From Sphingomonadales bacterium UBA6174 (GTDB taxonomy: Bacteria; Pseudomonadota; Alphaproteobacteria; Sphingomonadales; Sphingomonadaceae), in assembly GCA_002422945.1 (NCBI GenBank), contig DITW01000069.1, positions 486 to 64,485 of the forward strand: a DNA stretch of 64,000 bases, given 5' to 3'. The translations under genes were made by a program, and so were the position numbers. The first letter of the stretch is position 1. Every line of letters starts with the position of its first letter. Shown here in pieces: positions 1 to 10,249 of the stretch. The notes below the pieces were generated by a model, which worked only from the letters and a program-made list of their open reading frames with translations, was not told where the DNA came from and searched no databases.

Positions 1-1269
1 ACCTGCCTCAATGTCGGCTGCATGCCGTCCAAGGCGTTGCTCCATGCGTCGCATCTTTATGAAGAGGCGCATAGCGGGGCGTTGGCGAAGTTCGGGGTGA
101 ATATCTCCGGCGCGTCTTTGGACCTTGGCCAGATGCAGGCGGAAAAGAATGATGTCGTGTCGTCGTTGACCGGCGGCATCGCGTTTCTGTTCAAGAAGAA
201 CAAGGTGACATGGTTGCAGGGCCATGGCCGCTTTATCGACGCGCATAGTGTCGATGTCGCTGGCCAGAAGGTGACGGCGAAGAATATCGTCATCGCCACC
301 GGTTCTTCGGTAACCCCGCTGCCCGGTGTCGAGATTGACCAGAAGGTAGTGGTGGATTCCACCGGCGCGCTGGCGTTCGACAAGGTGCCGGGCCATCTCG
401 TTGTCATCGGTGGCGGCGTGATCGGGCTGGAACTGGGTTCGGTGTGGAAGCGTCTCGGCGCCAAGGTGACGGTGGTCGAATATCTCGATCAATTGCTGCC
501 GGGCATGGATGGCGAAGTCCGCAAGGAAGCTGCCAAGATTTTCAAGAAGCAGGGCATGGAACTGAAGCTCGGCACCAAGGTTACGGGCGTTGCTGTCAAG
601 GGCGGTTCTGCGACCGTGTCGATTGAACCGGCGGCGGGCGGTGCTGGCGAAGAGATTGTGGCGGATGCCGTGCTGGTGGCGATTGGCCGTCGGGCGAATA
701 CCGAAGGCCTTGGGCTGGACGTGATCGGCCTTGAAACCAATGCGCGCGGCCAGATAGATATCGACCATGATTTTGCGACCAAGATCCCGGGTGTCTGGGC
801 GATTGGCGATGTGGTGCCGGGGCCGATGCTTGCGCATAAAGCCGAGGACGAAGGTCTTGCCGTGGCCGAGAATATCGCTGGGCTGACGGGTCTCGTGAAC
901 CATGATGTGATCCCCGGCGTGGTCTATACCAATCCGGAATTCGCCAGCGTCGGCCTGACCGAAGAGCAGGCGAAGGAACGTGGCGAAATCAAGATCGGCA
1001 AATTCCCGTTCATGGCCAATAGCCGCGCCAAGGCGAACCGCGACACCGAAGGCTTCGTCAAGGTCATCGCCGATGCCAAGACCGATCGCGTGCTGGGTGT
1101 CCACATCATCTCGTCCCTCGCGGGCACGATGATCGCGCAGGCCGCGCAGGCGATGGAATTTGGCGCGACGTCGGAAGACATCGCTTATACCTGCCACGCG
1201 CACCCGACTCATGCAGAGGCGCTGAAAGAAGCGGCGATGGGCGTATTGGGCAAGCCGATCCATATGTAA
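1..1269 (+). CDS. lpdA: Dihydrolipoyl dehydrogenase, 5'-truncated by window edge
   Basis: E3 component of 2-oxoacid dehydrogenase complexes; it reoxidises dihydrolipoyl groups through FAD and a redox disulfide to NAD+. The reading frame is open from base 1, so the gene starts upstream of the window. The visible part opens inside the redox-active disulfide motif TCLNVGCMPSK (cysteines at visible residues 2 and 7). A Rossmann motif VIGGGVIGLELG lies near visible residue 140. An AIGDV FAD-binding segment follows, and the C-terminal HAHPTHAE carries the catalytic His-Glu pair. Only the N-terminal FAD dinucleotide-binding segment is missing. A strong hairpin terminator follows the stop. The family call is secure. 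Which complex it serves cannot be told here. Confidence 0.96.
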   Translation, partial: TCLNVGCMPSKALLHASHLYEEAHSGALAKFGVNISGASLDLGQMQAEKNDVVSSLTGGIAFLFKKNKVTWLQGHGRFIDAHSVDVAGQKVTAKNIVIATGSSVTPLPGVEIDQKVVVDSTGALAFDKVPGHLVVIGGGVIGLELGSVWKRLGAKVTVVEYLDQLLPGMDGEVRKEAAKIFKKQGMELKLGTKVTGVAVKGGSATVSIEPAAGGAGEEIVADAVLVAIGRRANTEGLGLDVIGLETNARGQIDIDHDFATKIPGVWAIGDVVPGPMLAHKAEDEGLAVAENIAGLTGLVNHDVIPGVVYTNPEFASVGLTEEQAKERGEIKIGKFPFMANSRAKANRDTEGFVKVIADAKTDRVLGVHIISSLAGTMIAQAAQAMEFGATSEDIAYTCHAHPTHAEALKEAAMGVLGKPIHM

Positions 1270-1294
1270 TCGGGCTGATAAGAGCATTTGAAAA

Positions 1295-1328
1295 GGCCGG
1301 GGTGGTATCTGCCACCCCGGCCTTTTTT
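1295..1328. terminator. Bidirectional rho-independent terminator between lpdA and the DUF4197 gene
   Basis: A perfect 11-bp GC-rich stem (1295-1305 with 1312-1322) has a 6-base loop. It is flanked by AAAA on the left and TTTTTT on the right, so it can end transcription from both converging genes. The T-tract overlaps the stop codon of the minus-strand gene. Confidence 0.92.
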
Positions 1329-2013
1329 ATTTCATCACCCCGAACACCGCCATCAACACCGGGTCATTGGTGTCGCGCGGATTGGCGCGGATGGCGGCTT
1401 CTTCCCGGCCCATGGCGCGGAAGATGCTGGCGGCGGTCTGATGGGCGAGGTCGTCGCGCAAGCCGGCAAAATTGATGCCGGTCGCGACGCGCAACGCCTC
1501 ATTCAACGCGCCATCGTCGAACAGGCGCAGCCCTTCATCCGCGCCGGGGATAAGTACGCCGAGCAAGCCATCCCCGACTTGGCGTTCCAACAAGGCGGTT
1601 GCGGCCATCGGTCCACCCCGGACAATCGCCTCGGCATCGATGATCGGCATGTCGAGAATGGCATCGGCAATCACCGGGGCGGCGCGATCTGCGGCCTTGC
1701 CTGCAGCCCGGTTCATTTGCTTGAGCAGGCGATAGCGCACCGGTTCGGTCAGGATCAGCGCGCGCAGGATATTGCTGCCGCCGCTGCCGCCAAAAGCGGA
1801 CGGCAGGCGGATCTGCGCCAGTTCATCGTTGAGGAAGCCATCGGGCGCCAATAATCGCGCAAAAGCGCGTTGCGAGGACAGGTTGAGCAGTCGCCGTATG
1901 ACATCGGTCAGCCGATAGCGCAGGGTGTCCGCGCAATTGGCCAACCCCAAGAGCGGCAACAACGCCGCGCCCTGCAATAGGCGACGTCGGGAAAAATCGG
2001 GGGTGATCTGCAT
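1327..2013 (-). CDS. DUF4197 family lipoprotein
   Basis: Predicted exported protein of the DUF4197 family; its biochemical role is not known to me. I start it at 2013 because GGAGAG lies 7 bases before that ATG. The longer frame upstream adds 18 residues with no ribosome site. The N-terminus has SRRRLL followed by a hydrophobic stretch and a lipobox-like LANC, which suggests lipid anchoring and possibly Tat export. The rest is mostly helical, with RLLAPDGFLNDELAQIRLP typical of the family, and ends in a short hydrophobic tail. It converges on lpdA and shares the terminator with it. Confidence 0.8.
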   Translation of the reverse strand: MQITPDFSRRRLLQGAALLPLLGLANCADTLRYRLTDVIRRLLNLSSQRAFARLLAPDGFLNDELAQIRLPSAFGGSGGSNILRALILTEPVRYRLLKQMNRAAGKAADRAAPVIADAILDMPIIDAEAIVRGGPMAATALLERQVGDGLLGVLIPGADEGLRLFDDGALNEALRVATGINFAGLRDDLAHQTAASIFRAMGREEAAIRANPRDTNDPVLMAVFGVMK

Positions 2014-2098
2014 GGCATTACTCTCCATATCATTCATATGTAATTGTCTGCCTTTGTCGGCATCCACACAAGGGCTTTGCTTTGCCGCATGATGTTAT

Positions 2099-2123
2099 CG
2101 GAAAACCGGTTCCCACTTTTCCG
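2099..2123. repeat. Dispersed palindromic element upstream of priA (candidate)
   Basis: CGGAAAA (2099-2105) pairs with TTTTCCG (2117-2123) around CCGGTTCCCAC. The outer flanks are GCATGATG (left) and CACGATGC (right), which are partly complementary. From memory this matches a family of roughly 50-bp interspersed palindromes found between genes in many alphaproteobacteria. Only one copy is seen in this window, so repeat status rests on recall. Confidence 0.5.
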
Positions 2124-2134
2124 CACGATGCTCT

Positions 2135-4333
2135 ATGGCAGACCCCAAGATGAACAATGTGCCTGTCTTGTTGCTGAATAGCGGCGTTGCGATGCTCGAT
2201 TATCGGGTGCCGCCGGGGGTGTCTGCGCCGCCCGGCACGATTGTGCGCGCGCCGATTGGGCCGCGTCAGGTGATGGGCGTGGTGTGGGACCATCATCTGG
2301 ACGATGGCCATCAAGATTTTGACGAGAAGAAATTGCGCCCGGTTCAGCCCATCGCGGATGCGCCGATGATCCCGCAGGGGTTGCGCCGGTTGATCGACTG
2401 GACGGCGGATTATTATGTGTCCAACCCGGCGATGGTCCTGAAAATGGCGATGCCGGTGCTGGATGCGCTCTCGCCAGACATGCAAGTGCCGGAATATCAG
2501 CTCGCAGGTGATGCGACGGGGGATGACAGCAAGGGCCGGATCACCGAGGGCCGGTTGCAGGCGATTACCGCGATTGGCGACCATCAAGGTACGGTGCGTG
2601 AACTGACGATCCGCGCGAATGTGTCCGAGGCCGTGATCCGGGGGATGATCAAGACCGGACTATTGATCCCCGCCGATCCGATGCCGGACCATGCGCTGCC
2701 CACGCCCGATCCCGATTTCGATGCGCCGACCTTGTCCGCCGAACAACAGGCGGTGGCGAACGAACTGGTGGCCGCAGTCGAATCCCAAGCCTTTGCGCCA
2801 TTGGTGCTGCATGGCGTGACCGGATCGGGCAAGACCGAGACCTATTTCGAGGCGGTGGCGGCGGCGTTACGGGCTGGGCGTCAGGTGATGATCCTATTGC
2901 CGGAAATCGCGCTGACCGAACCCTTTGTCGACCGTTTCGTCACCCGTTTCGGGGTCGAGCCGATGGTGTGGCACAGCGATATGCGCCATGCTGAACGCCG
3001 CCGGGGCTGGCGGGCGATTGCCTCCGGCGAGGCGCGGGTGGTGATGGGCGCACGGTCGGCGCTGTATCTGCCATTTCCGCAGTTGGGCCTGATCGTCGTC
3101 GATGAGGCGCACGAAATGAGCTTCAAGCAGCAGGACGGCGTGACTTATCATGCGCGTGATGTCGCGGTGATGCGGGCGCGGATGGAGGGGTGCACGGTCA
3201 TCCTTGCCTCGGCCACGCCTGCGCTGGAAACACGGGTGCAGGTCGCCAAGGGGCATTATCGGCAGTTGGATTTGCCTAGTCGTTTTGGCGGTGCGACCAT
3301 GCCGGAGATTGCGGCCATCGACCTGTTGGCCGATCCGCCGATGCGCGGGACTTGGCTTGCGCCTGCCTTGGTCAATGCGATGACCGAGACGCTGGCGCGG
3401 GGTGAGCAGGTGTTGCTGTTCCTCAATCGCCGGGGCTATGCGCCATTGACCCTGTGCCGTCATTGCGGCCATCGCTGCCAATGCCCGAATTGCAGCGCGT
3501 GGATGGTCGAGCATCGCCGCACCCATCGGTTGTTGTGTCATCATTGCGGCCATGTCGAGCCGGTGCCGACCCATTGCCCGGAATGTAATGAGGCGGATTC
3601 GCTGGTGGCCTGCGGTCCGGGGGTAGAACGCATCGCGGAAGAGGCGGGGCGCTTGTTCCCCGATGCGACGATTGTGCAGGCGACGTCCGATACTCTGTCC
3701 TCGCCCGCCAAGGCGCAGGCCTTTGTCCATCGGATGGAATCGGGTGAGATCAATGTCGTGGTGGGCACGCAGTTGATTACCAAGGGCTATCATTTTCCCG
3801 AGCTGACCTTGGTCGGGGTGGTGGATGCGGATTTGGGTCTACAAGGCGGGGATTTGCGGGCGGCAGAGCGCAGTTTCCAGCAGATCGCACAGGTTGCAGG
3901 CCGGGCCGGGCGCGGAGAAAAGCCGGGCAAGGTGTTTATCCAGACCCATGATCCCAAGGTCCCGGTGATCCGCGCCTTGGTCAGCGGCGATGAGGCGCGT
4001 TTTTATCGGGAAGAAACCGAGATGCGGCGATTGGCGATGGCGCCGCCGTTCGGTCGCTTTGTCGCGATTGTCATTTCGTCCGAAGATGCGGATGAGGCGA
4101 CGGCATTGGCAAAGACGATTGGCCGCGCCGCGCCGCATGTGAAGGGGATGCAGGTTTTTGGGCCTGCGCCTGCGCCGCTGGCCAAGTTGCGCACCCGCTA
4201 TCGTCATCGCTTGTTGGTGCATGCGGAGCGTCAAGTGCCGGTCCAGCGTGTCGTGCGCGACTGGCTGGGCGGCGTATTTGTGCCAAAAGGGTGCCGGGTC
4301 GGGGTGGATGTCGATCCCTATAGCTTTATGTGA
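2135..4333 (+). CDS. priA: Primosomal protein N' (replication restart helicase)
   Basis: Superfamily 2 DNA helicase that recognises stalled forks and reloads the replisome. At 732 aa it is normal length for the family. The N-terminal third is the 3'-end/DNA-binding region. Walker A GVTGSGKT lies near residue 229 and the DEAH box (VVDEAHEMSF) near residue 322. The zinc-binding cysteine pairs follow at about residues 439-485 (CRHCGHRCQCPNCS, CHHCGH, CPEC). Motifs V and VI appear in the segments LITKGYHFP and QVAGRAGR. An ATG five codons downstream (2150, MNNVPVLLLN) is an equally possible start. The palindromic element at 2099-2123 lies in its leader. Confidence 0.96.
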   Translation: MADPKMNNVPVLLLNSGVAMLDYRVPPGVSAPPGTIVRAPIGPRQVMGVVWDHHLDDGHQDFDEKKLRPVQPIADAPMIPQGLRRLIDWTADYYVSNPAMVLKMAMPVLDALSPDMQVPEYQLAGDATGDDSKGRITEGRLQAITAIGDHQGTVRELTIRANVSEAVIRGMIKTGLLIPADPMPDHALPTPDPDFDAPTLSAEQQAVANELVAAVESQAFAPLVLHGVTGSGKTETYFEAVAAALRAGRQVMILLPEIALTEPFVDRFVTRFGVEPMVWHSDMRHAERRRGWRAIASGEARVVMGARSALYLPFPQLGLIVVDEAHEMSFKQQDGVTYHARDVAVMRARMEGCTVILASATPALETRVQVAKGHYRQLDLPSRFGGATMPEIAAIDLLADPPMRGTWLAPALVNAMTETLARGEQVLLFLNRRGYAPLTLCRHCGHRCQCPNCSAWMVEHRRTHRLLCHHCGHVEPVPTHCPECNEADSLVACGPGVERIAEEAGRLFPDATIVQATSDTLSSPAKAQAFVHRMESGEINVVVGTQLITKGYHFPELTLVGVVDADLGLQGGDLRAAERSFQQIAQVAGRAGRGEKPGKVFIQTHDPKVPVIRALVSGDEARFYREETEMRRLAMAPPFGRFVAIVISSEDADEATALAKTIGRAAPHVKGMQVFGPAPAPLAKLRTRYRHRLLVHAERQVPVQRVVRDWLGGVFVPKGCRVGVDVDPYSFM

Positions 4334-4503
4334 AGTGGGCGGGGCGGGGCGTTCATGTTGCAGTGCGGATGCTTTTCCTTGCGTTTCAACGGCAGTGCGG
4401 TTAAAGAGACTCATCTCTAGACATCGTCAGATTTCCTGAGGTCGGCAAGCTCCCGCTTTCCGGCGCTGGATTTGGTATTGTCGATTCGTTGGAACGGAAT
4501 TGA

Positions 4504-5028
4504 ATGACGGATATTGCCGCCCTTACGGCCTTGATCGAACCGGAAGTGAAAGCCCTTGGGCTGGCGCTTGTCCGGATCGGCATGTTTGGCGGCAAGTCGG
4601 ACCCGACGTTGCAGGTCATGGCTGAACGGCCTGAAACCCGCCAGCTCGTGCTCGACGATTGCGCCGAATTGTCGCGCCGTCTGTCGGATGTGCTGGATGA
4701 GGCAGACCCGATTGAATTCCCTTATCGTCTTGAAGTCAGTTCGCCCGGTATCGACCGGCCATTGACCCGCCTGTCCGATTATCAGGATTGGGCCGGGTTC
4801 GAGGCGCGGATCAAGCTTGCCGAGGCGATCAATGGCCGCAAGCAGCTGGAAGGCCATTTGCTTGGCCTTGACGGCGAAACGATCAGATTTGACGTTGCCA
4901 AATTGGGCGAGATGGAAATTCCATTCAGCGCCATCAGCAGCGCCAAGCTTTTGCTCACCGACGCCCTGATCAAGGCGACGGCCCCCATTTCGGCCGATGG
5001 TGCCGATAAGATTGCCGTAGAAGGATAG
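4504..5028 (+). CDS. rimP: Ribosome maturation factor
   Basis: RimP assists late assembly of the 30S subunit. The 174-aa protein has the N-terminal alpha/beta domain (LIEPEVKALGLALVRI), the family signature YRLEVSSPGIDRPL near residue 80, and a C-terminal small barrel. It is the first gene of the conserved rimP-nusA-ylxR-infB-rbfA block. nusA starts 9 bases after its stop, so the two are cotranscribed. The 170 bases before it presumably hold the operon promoter, though I see no clear consensus boxes. Confidence 0.95.
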   Translation: MTDIAALTALIEPEVKALGLALVRIGMFGGKSDPTLQVMAERPETRQLVLDDCAELSRRLSDVLDEADPIEFPYRLEVSSPGIDRPLTRLSDYQDWAGFEARIKLAEAINGRKQLEGHLLGLDGETIRFDVAKLGEMEIPFSAISSAKLLLTDALIKATAPISADGADKIAVEG

Positions 5029-5037
5029 GATAGCCCG

Positions 5038-6654
5038 ATGTCCACTGCCATTTCCGCCAACAAGGCCGAACTGCTCGCCATCGCCGATGCGGTTGCGCGC
5101 GAAAAGCTGATCGACCGTGAAATCGTCATCGAGGCGATGGAAGATGCGATCCAGCGCGCCGCCCGTGCGCGCTATGGCGCCGAAAACGATATTCGCGCCA
5201 AGATCGATCCGCGTTCCGGCGATATGCGCTTGTGGCGCGTTGTCGAAGTGGTTGAATTGGTTGACGACTATTTCAAGCAGGTCAATGTGGCCGATGGTCA
5301 GAAATTACAGCCGGGCTGCGTTGTCGGCGATTATATCGTCGATCCGCTGCCGCCGATTGAATTCGGTCGTATCGCTGCGCAGGCTGCCAAGCAGGTGATC
5401 TTCCAGAAGGTCCGCGATGCAGAGCGTGAGCGTCAGTTCGAAGAATATAAGGACCGCGTGGGTGAGATCATCACCGGCGTCGTCAAGCGGGTCGAATTCG
5501 GCCATGTCGTTGTCGATTTGGGCCGTGCCGAAGGCGTGATCCGCCGCGATCAGCAGATCCCGCGCGAAGTTGTTCGCGTTGGTGATCGCATCCGTTCGGT
5601 CGTGTTGAACGTCCGTCGCGAAAATCGCGGCCCGCAGATTTTCCTCTCGCGCTCGCATCCTGACTTCATGAAGAAGTTGTTCGCGCAGGAAGTGCCGGAA
5701 ATTTACGATGGCATCATCGAAATCAAGGCCGCCGCCCGCGATCCGGGCAGCCGTGCCAAGATCGGCGTGATCAGCCATGATGGCTCGATTGATCCGGTCG
5801 GCGCCTGCGTCGGCATGAAGGGCAGCCGCGTGCAGGCCGTCGTGCAGGAAATGCAGGGCGAAAAGATCGACATCATTCCGTGGTCACCGGATACCGCCAC
5901 CTTTGTGGTGAATGCGTTGCAGCCCGCCACCGTCAGCCGCGTGCTGATCGACGAGGAAGAAAGCCGGATCGAAGTCGTGGTGCCGGACGATCAATTGTCG
6001 CTCGCCATCGGTCGTCGCGGTCAGAATGTCCGTCTTGCCAGCCAGTTGACCGGTTCGGCCATCGACATCATGACCGAGTCGGATTCGAACGAGAAGCGCC
6101 AGAAGGAATTCGTGGATCGTTCCGCCATGTTCGAACGCGAACTGGATGTGGATGAAACCTTGGCCCAGTTGCTGGTCGCCGAAGGTTTCGGCGAACTTGA
6201 AGAAGTCGCTTATATAGAAGCCGAAGAATTGGCCGCGATTGAAGGCTTTGACGAAGAACTGGCCGCCGAATTGCAGAACCGTGCCGGTGAAGCGCTGGAA
6301 CGTCGCGAAGAAGCGAGCCGGGTTGAGCGTCGCGCGCTTGGCGTTGAAGATGCGCTGGCGGAAATGCCGTATCTGACCGAAGCGATGCTCGTCACGCTGG
6401 GTAAGGCCGGGATCAAGACGCTGGACGATCTGGCCGACCTCGCCACCGACGAACTCGTTGCCCGCAAGTCGCGCACCGAACCGCGTCGTGGTGAGCGTGG
6501 CGACCGTCCGGAACGTGGCAGCAAGGCCGATGACAAGGGCGGCGTGCTGGGTGAATATGGCCTGAGCGAAGAGCAGGGCAATGAAATCATCATGGCTGCC
6601 CGCGCCCATTGGTTCGAAAATGAGGGAGACGCTGTTGCGGACCCCTCGGCATGA
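5038..6654 (+). CDS. nusA: Transcription elongation/termination factor NusA
   Basis: NusA binds RNA polymerase and RNA to modulate pausing, termination and antitermination. Domains in order over 538 aa are: N-terminal polymerase-binding domain (to about 125), S1 domain (about 135-200, with GEIITGVVKRVEFGHVVVDL), KH1 and KH2 (about 230-345, with ACVGMKGSRVQAVV and LAIGRRGQNVRLA), then two acidic helix-hairpin-helix repeats. The C-terminal extension is charged and low-complexity (RGERGDRPERGSKADDK). The next gene begins inside its last codons. Confidence 0.97.
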   Translation: MSTAISANKAELLAIADAVAREKLIDREIVIEAMEDAIQRAARARYGAENDIRAKIDPRSGDMRLWRVVEVVELVDDYFKQVNVADGQKLQPGCVVGDYIVDPLPPIEFGRIAAQAAKQVIFQKVRDAERERQFEEYKDRVGEIITGVVKRVEFGHVVVDLGRAEGVIRRDQQIPREVVRVGDRIRSVVLNVRRENRGPQIFLSRSHPDFMKKLFAQEVPEIYDGIIEIKAAARDPGSRAKIGVISHDGSIDPVGACVGMKGSRVQAVVQEMQGEKIDIIPWSPDTATFVVNALQPATVSRVLIDEEESRIEVVVPDDQLSLAIGRRGQNVRLASQLTGSAIDIMTESDSNEKRQKEFVDRSAMFERELDVDETLAQLLVAEGFGELEEVAYIEAEELAAIEGFDEELAAELQNRAGEALERREEASRVERRALGVEDALAEMPYLTEAMLVTLGKAGIKTLDDLADLATDELVARKSRTEPRRGERGDRPERGSKADDKGGVLGEYGLSEEQGNEIIMAARAHWFENEGDAVADPSA

Positions 6655-7477
6655 CACGGCGGTAACGCCTTCTGGCCCTCGGCCAGAATCACAACCAGAC
6701 ACCAGACCGCCCCGCGCCAAAAAGCGCGGTGGCGCGGGTGATCGCGATATATTGGCAGCCGATGGCTCGGCGGTAGAAGGCGTGGAGTCATCTGTTGATG
6801 ATGCCGGGCCGGAGCGCCGCTGCGTCCTGAGTGGTGAACGTGCGCCGCGCGATCTGTTGATCCGGCTGGCGCTTGGTCCTGATGGATCGGTTGCGCCGGA
6901 TATTCGCGCCAAGGCGCCGGGTCGCGGCGCGTGGATCGGCGTGGCGAAAGACACGCTGCAAACCGCGCTCGACAAGGGCAAGCTTAAAGGCGCGCTGATC
7001 CGTGCGTTCAAGACCAGCCAGATCATCATTCCCGATGATCTGGTGCAGCGGATTGAAGATGCGTTGCGTAAGCAGGCGCTTGATCGGCTGGGGCTGGAGG
7101 CGCGTTCGGGGACGTTGCTGACTGGCGGTGACCGCATTGCCGATGCTGCCCGCAAGGGCACGGTGCGCTTGTTGATTCACGCGCTGGATGCGGGTGCGGA
7201 TGGCAAGCGCAAGCTGGATCAATTGTGGCGCGTTGGCCGCGATATGGAAGGTAGCGACCTCAAAGGCATGGTCGCGCCGCTGTCTCGCGAACTCTTGTCC
7301 ATGGCATTGGGCCGCGAAAATGTGGTACATATCGCTATGATCGCACCTGCTGCGGCGACCCGCGTTTCGGGTGCGCTTCAACGGTGGCAAAATTTTGTCG
7401 GAAAGACTATGGGAACCGGCGAGCCGGAGGATAAATCCTCGGGCGAGTCCGGCTTTGATGTAGAGAATGAAGGATAA
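6620..7477 (+). CDS. YlxR (DUF448) and L7Ae-like fusion RNA-binding protein
   Basis: A small RNA-binding protein of the nusA operon. After a basic, disordered start, the YlxR domain carries RRCVLSGERAPRDLLIRLALGPDG and KAPGRGAW. A ribosomal L7Ae/L30e-like domain follows (AARKGTVRLLIHALDAGADG), then an acidic tail. The start is uncertain. ATG 6620 lies inside nusA with no good ribosome site. The in-frame TTG at 6635 has GAGGGAG about 6 bases upstream and may be the true start. Either way it overlaps nusA, implying translational coupling. The fusion of both domains is usual in alphaproteobacteria. Confidence 0.88.
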   Translation: MRETLLRTPRHDTAVTPSGPRPESQPDTRPPRAKKRGGAGDRDILAADGSAVEGVESSVDDAGPERRCVLSGERAPRDLLIRLALGPDGSVAPDIRAKAPGRGAWIGVAKDTLQTALDKGKLKGALIRAFKTSQIIIPDDLVQRIEDALRKQALDRLGLEARSGTLLTGGDRIADAARKGTVRLLIHALDAGADGKRKLDQLWRVGRDMEGSDLKGMVAPLSRELLSMALGRENVVHIAMIAPAAATRVSGALQRWQNFVGKTMGTGEPEDKSSGESGFDVENEG

Positions 7478-7486
7478 TACAGGCTC

Positions 7487-10249
7487 ATGAGCGACGATAA
7501 CAAGCCAAAGCTGGGCACAAGAGCGCCGTTGGGCCTGAAGCGGACTGTCGAAACTGGCCAGGTGAAGCAGAGCTTCTCCCATGGTCGTTCGAACACGGTG
7601 GTGGTCGAGGTCAAGCGCCGCCGCGTGGTGGGCAAGCCGGGTGAAACGCCTGCTGCTGTCGCCCCCGAAGTGGAAGTTGCACCTGCACCTGCACCTGCAC
7701 CTGCACCTGAGCCGGTAGCTGCGCCTGCACCTGCGCCCGCGCCGGTCGTTGAAGCTGCGCCTGCGCCGGTAGTCGAAGCCGCCCCTGCGCCCGCACCCGT
7801 GGTCGAAGTTGCGCCAGTGGTTGAAGCTGCGCCTGCGCCCGCACCGGTTGTCGAAGTGCCGCCAGTTGTCGAAGTCGCGCCGGTCGCGCCGGTCGCTGCA
7901 CCTGCGCCCGCGCCAAAGCCTGCTCCTGCGCCTGTTGCAAAGCCTGCGCCGTCGCGGCCCATGGCCCCGGCACCGCGCACCCGTGCCCCGGCAGTGGGCG
8001 GCGATTTGATGAGCCGTCAGGAATTGCAGGCCAAGCTGCTGCGCGAAGCAGAAGAAGCCCGTATGACCGCGCTGGAAGAAGCGCGTCGTCGCGAAGAACG
8101 CGCCAAGCAGGAGGCATCTGAAGAAGAGCGCCGCCGCATGGAAGAAAATCGCAAGGCTGAAGAAGCCGCGCGCATTCTGGCGGAAAGCCAGCCTGCCCCG
8201 GTTGCAGAAGCTGCCCCGACCGGTGGTGCCGAATTGGAAGGCGAAAGCGACAGCGAACGTCGCGCGGCCGCTGCCCGCCGTCCGGCTGGCGCGCAGCCTG
8301 CGCTCAAGCGTCCAGAACCCGCGCGGCCAAGCCGTGGCCGTGGTGGCGATGATCGTCGCCAGTCCGGCAAGCTGACAGTGACCCGTGCGTTGGACGAAGA
8401 AGGCGGCGATGCCCGTGCGCGGTCATTGGCGGCGCTGAAGCGTGCCCGTGAAAAGGATCGTCGCGCCCATCAGGGTGGTGGCCAGCAGGTCAAGCAGGTC
8501 CGTGATGTGCAGGTGCCGGAATCGATCACTGTGCAGGAGCTCGCGAACCGTATGGCGGAACGCGGCGCGGCACTGGTGAAGGCATTGTTCAAGCTCGGCA
8601 TGCCGGTGACGATCAATGCGACCATCGATCAGGATACGGCGGAACTGCTCGTGACCGAATTCGGCCACAACATTGTCCGCGTGTCGGATTCCGACGTTGA
8701 AATCGATAGCAATGCCGATGTCGATGCCGCTGAAACGCTGAAGCCGCGTCCGCCGGTCGTCGCGATCATGGGCCATGTCGATCATGGCAAGACCTCGCTG
8801 CTCGATGCGTTGCGCGGCACCGATGTGGTGTCGGGCGAATCCGGCGGGATCACCCAGCATATCGGTGCCTATCAGGTGACGATGAAGGATAAGTCGAAGA
8901 TCACCTTCCTCGATACGCCGGGCCATGAAGCCTTTACCGAAATGCGCGCACGCGGCGCGAATGTGACCGACATTGTCGTGATCGTGGTCGCCGCCGATGA
9001 TGGTCCCAAGCCGCAGACGGTCGAAGCGATCAACCATGTGAAGGCGGCGGGTGTGCCGATGATCGTGGCGATCACCAAGATCGACAAGCATGAAGCCAAT
9101 CCTCAAAAAGTGCGCGAGCAATTGCTGCAATATGATGTGGTGGTCGAAGCCATGTCGGGCGATGTGCAGGATGTCGAAGTGTCGGCCAAAACCAAGGAAG
9201 GTCTGGACGAGCTGATCGAGAAGATCCAGTTGCAGGCCGAATTGTCCGAACTGCGCGCCAATCCGGAACGCCAGGCCGAAGGCCGGGTGATCGAGGCCAA
9301 GCTCGACAAGGGCCGTGGTCCGGTCGCGACCATCCTCGTGCAGCGCGGCACGCTCAAGACCGGCGATATTTTCGTGGTCGGTGCCGAAAGCGGGCGTGTC
9401 CGTGCGATGATCGATGACAAGGGTCGCCAGATCAAGGAAGCGGGGCCGTCGATGCCGGTCGAAGTGCTTGGCCTTGGCGGCGTGCCGTCGGCGGGCGACA
9501 CGTTGACCGTGGTTGAAAGCGAAGCGCGCGCCCGTGAGGTTGCCGCTTATCGTTCCGACCTCGCGACCAAGAAGCGCACCGGCACTGGCCCGGCATCGCT
9601 GGAATCGATGTTCTCGGCGCTCAAGGAAAAGCAGGCGGTCGAATATCCGGTGCTCGTCAAGGGCGATGTGCAGGGTTCGGTCGAAGCGATCGTCAGCTCG
9701 CTCCTCAAGATCGGCAATGATGACATCAAGGTCCGCATCCTGCATGCAGGCGTGGGCGGCATCACCGAAAGCGATGTGCAGTTGGCCGGGGCATCCGGTG
9801 CGCCGATCCTTGGCTTTAACGTCCGTGCCAATGCCAAGGCGCGCGAAATTGCCGAACGCAACAAGGTTGCGCTCAAATATTATGACGTGATCTATGATCT
9901 CTTGGACGATATTCGTTCGGGCATGGCGGGCGAGCTGGGGCCGGAATATTTCGAAACGGTCGTTGGCCGCGCCGAAATCCGTCAGGTCTTCCCGGCGGGC
10001 AAGCATGGCAAGGCTGCGGGCTTGCTCGTTACCGAAGGCTATATCCGCAAGGCGCTGCGCGCGCGCGTCACCCGCGACGATGTCATCATCTACAACGGGT
10101 CGATCAGCAATTTGCGTCGCTTCAAGGATGATGTGGCGGAAGTGCGTGCCGGTCTCGAATGCGGGGTGACGCTGGAAGCTACGACCGACATCAAGGCGGG
10201 CGACTTCCTCGAAACCTTTGAAGTCGAAGAGCGCGCGCGGACGATCTGA
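7487..10249 (+). CDS. infB: Translation initiation factor IF-2
   Basis: GTPase that brings initiator tRNA to the 30S subunit. The 920-aa protein has a long variable N-terminus: an Ala/Pro/Val-rich segment (about residues 63-165) and a highly charged helix (about 175-235). These are followed by an IF2_N module ([19 protein letters not shown], near 348). The G domain then carries GHVDHGKTS (near 427), DTPGHEAF and TKIDKHE. Domains II-IV complete the protein. Its TGA stop overlaps the ATG of rbfA by one base. Confidence 0.98.
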   Translation: MSDDNKPKLGTRAPLGLKRTVETGQVKQSFSHGRSNTVVVEVKRRRVVGKPGETPAAVAPEVEVAPAPAPAPAPEPVAAPAPAPAPVVEAAPAPVVEAAPAPAPVVEVAPVVEAAPAPAPVVEVPPVVEVAPVAPVAAPAPAPKPAPAPVAKPAPSRPMAPAPRTRAPAVGGDLMSRQELQAKLLREAEEARMTALEEARRREERAKQEASEEERRRMEENRKAEEAARILAESQPAPVAEAAPTGGAELEGESDSERRAAAARRPAGAQPALKRPEPARPSRGRGGDDRRQSGKLTVTRALDEEGGDARARSLAALKRAREKDRRAHQGGGQQVKQVRDVQVPESITVQELANRMAERGAALVKALFKLGMPVTINATIDQDTAELLVTEFGHNIVRVSDSDVEIDSNADVDAAETLKPRPPVVAIMGHVDHGKTSLLDALRGTDVVSGESGGITQHIGAYQVTMKDKSKITFLDTPGHEAFTEMRARGANVTDIVVIVVAADDGPKPQTVEAINHVKAAGVPMIVAITKIDKHEANPQKVREQLLQYDVVVEAMSGDVQDVEVSAKTKEGLDELIEKIQLQAELSELRANPERQAEGRVIEAKLDKGRGPVATILVQRGTLKTGDIFVVGAESGRVRAMIDDKGRQIKEAGPSMPVEVLGLGGVPSAGDTLTVVESEARAREVAAYRSDLATKKRTGTGPASLESMFSALKEKQAVEYPVLVKGDVQGSVEAIVSSLLKIGNDDIKVRILHAGVGGITESDVQLAGASGAPILGFNVRANAKAREIAERNKVALKYYDVIYDLLDDIRSGMAGELGPEYFETVVGRAEIRQVFPAGKHGKAAGLLVTEGYIRKALRARVTRDDVIIYNGSISNLRRFKDDVAEVRAGLECGVTLEATTDIKAGDFLETFEVEERARTI
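7681..7709 (+). repeat. Hexanucleotide ACCTGC tandem repeat inside infB
   Basis: Four perfect ACCTGC units plus a partial fifth encode an Ala-Pro run in the disordered N-terminus of IF-2. The unit is two codons, so changes in copy number would keep the frame. Degenerate Ala/Pro/Val repeats continue to about 7940. Confidence 0.9.

Noticed and set aside
7681..7709. Short tandem repeats considered as a CRISPR-like array
   Set aside because: The units are 6 bases with no spacers and encode an Ala-Pro run in IF-2.
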